Origin: Spirochaetota bacterium
GTDB lineage: Bacteria > Spirochaetota > UBA12135 > COTS27
Assembly: GCA_030621685.1 (NCBI GenBank)
Contig: JAUXHF010000160.1
Location: 1 to 5,069 of the forward strand
Length of the DNA: 5,069 nucleotides
Direction: 5' to 3'
A program made the position numbers and the translations under genes. Of the stretch, positions 5,039-5,069 are shown piece by piece; position 1 is the first letter of the stretch, and every line of letters begins with the position of its first letter. The notes under the pieces were generated by a model. The model was not told where the DNA came from, searched no databases, and saw only the letters and a list, made by a program, of their open reading frames with translations.

Positions 5039-5069
5039 TTTTTTTCAGCTTCCTCACTCTTAAGTCGGA
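5035..5069 (-). CDS. rplD: Probable 3' end of ribosomal protein L4 (uL4), partial
   Basis: In the minus strand a frame enters from the right edge, reads RLKSEEAEKK and ends in TGA at 5037-5035. L4 lies immediately before L23 in this operon in nearly all bacteria, and L4 proteins often end in a helix with an E-R-L-like ending, so this is most likely the last ten codons of rplD. A second frame, open to a TAA at 5006-5004, is also possible (ending NERLSKTRSGK), and the two meet at an A8 tract. The call rests on gene order and the acidic-basic tail like those of neighbouring proteins, not on a family motif. Confidence 0.55.
   Translation of the reverse strand, partial: RLKSEEAEKK

Overview
The window is a block of the universally conserved S10/spc ribosomal-protein operon. 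Every gene lies on the minus strand, so transcription runs from high to low coordinates. In transcription order the genes are: the end of a probable rplD (L4), then rplW (L23), rplB (L2), rpsS (S19), rplV (L22), rpsC (S3), rplP (L16), rpmC (L29), rpsQ (S17), rplN (L14) and rplX (L24). This is the standard bacterial order with no gene missing or inserted. rplE (L5) would be expected just beyond position 1. All ten complete genes are full length with their family signatures intact. No mobile element, CRISPR array, tRNA or rRNA is seen.

The organism is a bacterium with moderately AT-rich DNA. TAA, TAG and TGA all serve as stops after complete, conserved proteins, so the standard bacterial code (table 11) fits. 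Shine-Dalgarno sequences are uneven: clear before rpsS, reasonable before rplP and rpmC, weak or absent before rplB, rplV, rplN and rplX. Several proteins carry low-complexity Lys/Ala/Ser/Glu tails (L22 about 65 residues, L24 about 20, L29 about 17, and a 25-residue N-terminal extension on S17). The gaps between genes are wider than is usual for this operon, up to about 130 bases. Together these point to a lineage away from the model bacteria, perhaps a reduced or host-associated candidate phylum, but the sequence alone does not let me name it.

Layout by region: 1-42 is spacer holding a perfect 16-bp palindrome. 43-804 holds rplX and rplN. 805-888 is a gap with a weak hairpin. 889-1565 holds rpsQ and rpmC, separated by an unusually long 128-base gap. 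1591-2778 holds rplP and rpsC. 2779-2901 is a gap with a 19-bp tandem repeat that begins in the last codons of rplV. 2902-4580 holds rplV, rpsS and rplB. 4581-4651 is a gap with a hairpin. 4652-4972 is rplW. 4973-5069 holds a spacer with a 13-codon mini-ORF and the likely end of rplD.

The proteins work together in the ribosome: S3, S17 and S19 in the small subunit, and L2, L4, L14, L16, L22, L23, L24 and L29 in the large subunit, several of them around the peptide exit tunnel (L4, L22, L23, L24, L29). The coding content is ordinary. The points worth a second look are the non-coding details: the rplV-rpsC tandem repeat with its open readthrough frame, the A8 tract and mini-ORF at the end of rplD, and the terminal extensions of the proteins.
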